A DNA stretch of 64,000 bases from Puffinus mauretanicus (lineage: Eukaryota > Chordata > Aves > Procellariiformes > Procellariidae): positions 124,001-188,000 of the forward strand of contig JAJKFH010002784.1 of the NCBI GenBank assembly GCA_023333565.1, written 5' to 3'. The notes under the pieces are model-generated. The model ran no database searches. It had not been told where the DNA came from and saw only the letters and a list, made by a program, of their open reading frames with translations. Below, piece by piece: positions 60,301 to 64,000 of the stretch. The translations under genes and the position numbers were made by a program. The first letter of the stretch is position 1, and every line of letters starts with the position of its first letter.

Positions 60301-62657
60301 GTACTGAATGGAGGAAGCCATTGTTTGTGTTATTATCTGCTGAGTGCAGATTCTAGCGCTGCACGTAGCTGCAGGGCATTGGTATGCTGGAGCTCGCCTG
60401 CTCTGGTGCTTATGTTAACGTAAGTACCAGTGTAAATGGTCAAACTCATTATTCCCTCCTAGGAATGCGCTCTCTCCGATTCAAAATGAGAACAAAGTGC
60501 TTCTGTTGACTCCCGCGGCTTCGTCAGAGCAAGGTTTGCCTGCAGACCTGTCATTGCAACATGACCTCGAGTCAGTTAGGTCATTTCAAAATAAAAAGAG
60601 AATATTGAATGTCACTGGCAGATGGTGAAGTTCTGTACTAAGTAGATAAAGTCTACATGCATTTTTGAGGAACATGAATGAAAAGAATAAGCAGATAAAA
60701 CTGAAATGTTGCTAGACCTTGGAGCAGAAATGTGGTTTTCTGGGGCATGTTCTGCCTCAGCTGGGCAGGAATAACAGAGCAGGGAGCAGTGGTGTCAGAG
60801 GGGATGTTCTCCTGCAGCCTGAACCATGGTCCTGCCTGCATCACTGCGATTCCCACCAGCCTCCACTCATGATAGAGTCTAAGCAGAATAATCAGAGTCC
60901 TACGTGCTTCATAGCTCAATCCATTTGCCTCTATAAAGAAGGATGTGCATAGCTTCCTCCCCACCTCATACAGCACCAGCCTTTGGTGGTGTCATGTTGG
61001 GGCACAGACCTTTTCCTGAGTGCCAGGTCCATCTTCCAAAAAGGACACTTTCAAAACTACCAAAGTACTTTCAAATTGCTTTTGTATAACATTATTCATC
61101 TAGATTCTTCTCTTAGCAACTTAGCATCAAAATGTCACCACCTGATCAAAGCGCTGGAATTCACACTACTTTCCCTCTTTGCTTGAAGAAGCGACATTAT
61201 TAACTAGGTTATCAGAATAAAAACTTAACATGGTATGTATTCACAATATTTTGCTCCCACTAATTAATTTCTGACTGAACACCCTGCCAGAGGATCAACT
61301 TACTACTGAGATAGACATCACAGCACACAGAAGCTTAATTGGATGGGAAGAAGTCCCAGAAGGACACAACTCCTCTTCATCTTCGTGTTGAGCCGGATCG
61401 AAGGCTGCCGCGGGCTGGGCAGAGCTGGAGTCGCGTGAGCTTGTGCAAATGCAGTTGCGATGCTTTGTTGGTGGTGGACTCTCATTGCAAGCATTGCAGC
61501 ATGCACAGGACTGTGTCCTTCATAATGAAGAGGGGTTTTAATCAGCTTTGCATGACTGAAGCAGGCAGGATTACATCTCAGCGACAGGATGGTCAGGTGT
61601 TCAACAGCACCATGTCCATGCTGGGATGTCAGCGAGCCTCAGGTCTGCCTACGCAGGACACATCCCCAGGGCTGGCAGATGTAGCTCTTGTTTGGGTGAC
61701 TCCGAATTGCCATGGCGTCCTTGCAAACAACCCTTGTCTGTGTGGCCTTCAGCAGCAGAGGGGGAAGGTGGTGAGGCCAGGGGTGGGCACTGTGCCCATG
61801 ACCCTTGTTCCTTGGGCCCACAGGGCTGCTCAGGACTGCATCCCACCTGCCAGACCATGCTGCCAGGAGCTACTGCAGAGGGACATATCCATAGTCAGGC
61901 AGGACTAACCTTGCTATGGTTGATCACAGAAAGAGGAGACCAATATACAAGTTCATTTTAGCCAGCACTAGTCAATCAAAGCAGGAATGTGACCAAAATT
62001 AATCCAGCAAAAGCATCCATAGGACAATCCCTTACTGGGAGAAATTAGATGGGCAATTGTCATCTGCGTAAAAAAGGGAAGAGAGTGAAGGATTTGGTCA
62101 GAGGTCAGCACCTGTCCTGCACTGACCTTTAAGGCCACGACCAGTCTTGGTTTCAGTACGTGGTCGGTACTTCATAGACATGAATCCATCAGCTTCGTCT
62201 GGAGGACATGCAGCACAATCCTCAGAGGAACTCTTCCTTGAGGCTAACAGTTGATCCAGTAACGAGTAACTCAACACGCAGCATCCCCAAATTATAATCA
62301 AAACTGAATATTGGATTATTTTAATGAAATTTCTCTGATCTGTCACTTCTGCTAACTGAATGGTGGTTAAATGACCCGGGGCAAACTGAGACAGTCCCTG
62401 TGGAAAACTTCATAACACTACCAGCAAATTAAAAAGCAAAATGCAAGCCTTCTTTAAAACAATCTTAATTCAGTTTGTTACAAACCTGACTCCGAGTTCT
62501 GCCAGCAACCTGATAATGCTACTAAAAGACAATTGTACTCTTTCGCAGAAAGAAAGGGTAGCAGTTCTTCAATTCTCCTCAATACTGAGATGAAAGGTCC
62601 TTTTCTTTACAAAAAAGTGGCTAGCTCTCAGTAGACCATAATCCTCATGTTGAAGTC
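54331..62657. other. intergenic, no gene identified
   Basis: The sequence is AT-rich, especially 54650-55300, with an inverted octamer palindrome at 55258-55276. A short piece near 56775-56800 (CAGATCATCAAGTCCAGCTC) resembles the antisense 3' end of CR1 but is too short to call. Open frames such as 61339-61908 begin at TTG and have no recognisable content. Confidence 0.5.
55258..55276. promoter_or_regulatory. inverted octamer (POU-type) palindrome
   Basis: ATTTGCATT-T-AATGCAAAT is a perfect 9-1-9 palindrome made of the octamer half ATTTGCAT and its complement ATGCAAAT. ATGCAT follows within 10 bases, and a TATATAAAG lies about 30 bases upstream. POU-domain (OCT) factors bind ATGCAAAT. The palindrome is a fact of the sequence; its function is a guess. 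Confidence 0.5.
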
Positions 62658-63245
62658 TGTCCTGATTTAACCCCAGCTGGCAACTAAGCCCCACTCAGCC
62701 ACTCGCTCACTGCCGGTGGGCTGGGGGAGAGAATCGGAAGAGTAAAAGCGAGAAAACTCGTGGGTTGAGATAAAGACAGTTTGATAGGTAAAGCAAAAGC
62801 CGCGCACACAAGCAAAGCAAAACAAGGAATTCATTCACTACTGCCCATCGGCAGGCAGGTGTTCAGCCATCACCAGGAAAGCAGGGCTCCATCATGTGTA
62901 ACAGTTACTTGGGAAGACAAACGCCATCACTCTGAACGTCCCCCCCGTCCTTCTTCCCCCAGCTTTATATGCTGAGCATGACGTCATATGGTATGGAATA
63001 TCCCTTTGGTCAGTTGGGGTCAGCTGTCCCAGCTGTGTCCCCTCCCAGCTTCTTGTGCACCCCCAGCCTCCTCGCTGGTGGGGTGGTGTGAGGAGCAGAA
63101 AAGCCCTTGACTCTGTGTAAGCGCTGCTCAGCAGTAATGAAAACATCCCTGTGTTATCAACACTGTTTTCAGCACAAATCCAAAACACAGCCCCATACTA
63201 GCTACTCTGAAGAAAATTAACTCTACCCCAGCCAAAACCAGCACA
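62658..63245 (-). mobile_element. solo LTR of an avian endogenous retrovirus
   Basis: The 588-bp element reads on the minus strand from TGTGCTGGTTTTGGCTGGG (high-coordinate end) to GGGGTTAAATCAGGACA (low-coordinate end). The terminal TG...CA and the inverted TGT.C/GGACA ends are those of a retroviral LTR. I recognise the text as an LTR family frequent in bird genomes, probably ERVL-like. The flanks are AAGTC (62653-62657) and GAGTC (63246-63250), a 5-bp target duplication with one mismatch. No internal gag/pol sequence lies beside it, so it is a recombined solo LTR. Only modest divergence is evident. Confidence 0.9.
62964..62986 (-). promoter_or_regulatory. LTR promoter: CRE and TATA-like box
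   Basis: On the minus strand a full palindromic cAMP response element TGACGTCA (plus 62979-62986) is followed 8 bases downstream by ATATAAA (plus 62964-62970). This is a complete core for transcription leftward into the U5 side. The expected LTR polyadenylation signal region reads ATCAAA (plus 62780-62785), one base away from ATTAAA, and may be weak. Confidence 0.7.
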
Positions 63246-64000
63246 GAGTCTTAAGGTTAACAGCCCGGGTTGGGACATTTGTCTTTTGAAATGTCTTTCA
63301 TGCTTGGATAAATCATTCCCTTCCCTCAATGCCATATCTTTTTTCCCAGGAGTCATTCAAAAGTGATCAAAACATCCGTGAAGCAACTGTAGATGGGAGA
63401 GACAACAGACACACTGGAAGGGAATTTTGAAAACACCTACAGAAACCCAGATGGGTGTTTGATGCAACATTTTATGTTTTATTAGCAACAGTCATAGTAG
63501 CTCACTGGAGCCCCTGAAGTGACTCACTCGCTCGGCGGGGTGACTTGTCTCTCCCTCATCCCAAACACTGCAGCCCATCACGATGGACAATACTGACTTT
63601 CAGAGCAGCATTAAGGGATGAAGAGTGCGTGCTCTGCAAATTCATGGCTGCCTTCTAACAAAAATAAACCTCGCTGAAAGAAAACAGGGCCCAGGCATGT
63701 GCATGGGCTTGACATTTAAGAGACTGTCATCACACCAGCATTAATGAAGTTCACGTGAGATGCATCCTCAATTTCAGGAGATAAAACCATTCTATTAGAC
63801 TATGACTCACCCTCCACACCTTTTCAGACTCTTTCCAACTAAAGAAAACCCCAAAATAATAAGTCCTCCCTGCTGCTTTGGGGGAAGCCCCACGGCAGCT
63901 CCTGCAAGGGTGAGGGGTGGGCGAGTGGTCCCTGGCGCCCTGCCCTGCCTCCCCGTCTTTCTGTGCAAACAGAGCAACTGTGACCTTCCTGCCTGTCGTG
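63246..64000. other. unique intergenic sequence
   Basis: I see no gene, repeat or coding exon between the LTR and the end of the window. The last 150 bases are moderately GC-rich. Confidence 0.55.

Noticed and set aside
61339..61908. Plus-strand open frame of 189 codons
   Set aside because: It starts at TTG, has no motif and no splice context, and an overlapping frame is also open. Chance is the simplest explanation.
62098..62346. Minus-strand frame of 82 codons with a hydrophobic segment and a donor-like AAG|GTCAGT
   Set aside because: It begins at GTG, has no ATG ahead of the hydrophobic part, lacks a convincing acceptor and matches no protein I know. I checked it against SLC35F2 and it does not fit.
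1..64000. CRISPR arrays, bacterial operons, phage or tRNA/rRNA genes
   Set aside because: The window is vertebrate chromosomal DNA; no regularly spaced direct repeats, cloverleaf tRNA patterns or rRNA segments were seen.

Overview
The window is vertebrate, almost certainly avian, chromosomal DNA. It has spliced coding exons bounded by GT/AG, CR1 LINEs with the bird-type 3' tail of ATTCTATG repeats, and one solitary LTR of a kind I know from memory to be common in bird genomes. The LTR suggests a neoavian bird, but I cannot name a species. Most open frames longer than 60 codons here are chance frames, and many begin at TTG or GTG.

Layout. Positions 1-9.8 kb hold the 3' end of ELMOD1 on the plus strand: three coding exons (1051-1101, 2616-2749, 8394-8566) and a 3'UTR with polyadenylation signals near 9.6 and 9.76 kb. 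The last intron carries a 2.5-kb sense CR1 (3838-6317) with decayed endonuclease and reverse transcriptase frames. From 9.8 to 28.2 kb the DNA is intergenic. It holds a short CR1 3' end (about 17990-18148), an older antisense CR1-type element (about 18580-20690) that appears to be split by an insertion, simple repeats, a third CR1 fragment (about 25212-25935) and a small CpG-rich patch (about 27690-27850).

At 28684-28779 on the minus strand lies a complete 31-codon gene, sarcolipin (SLN), below the length of usual ORF listings. Its 3'UTR ends at an AATAAA at 28235-28240. A two-exon transcript can be proposed: a promoter-like cluster at 30125-30160, a non-coding first exon ending at a good donor at 29958, and an acceptor at 28887-28888. 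ELMOD1 and SLN face each other tail to tail. From memory, ELMOD1 and SLN are also neighbours on human chromosome 11, so this looks like conserved synteny.

From about 30.2 kb to the end I find no coding exon I can defend. This stretch of more than 30 kb contains GC-rich patches (51.5-52.2 kb, 53.2-54.3 kb), an AT-rich part around 54.7-56 kb with a perfect inverted octamer (POU-type) palindrome at 55258-55276, and a minus-strand solo LTR (62658-63245) with an intact CRE and TATA-like box and a near-perfect 5-bp target duplication. SLC35F2, the next gene in the human order as I remember it, was looked for and not seen.

The two genes do not form a pathway: ELMOD1 is an ARF/ARL GTPase-activating protein and SLN is a muscle calcium-pump regulator. 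I found no evidence of a previously undescribed system. The most valuable items are the SLN micropeptide gene and its proposed promoter, the nested repeat at 18.6-20.7 kb, and the octamer palindrome.
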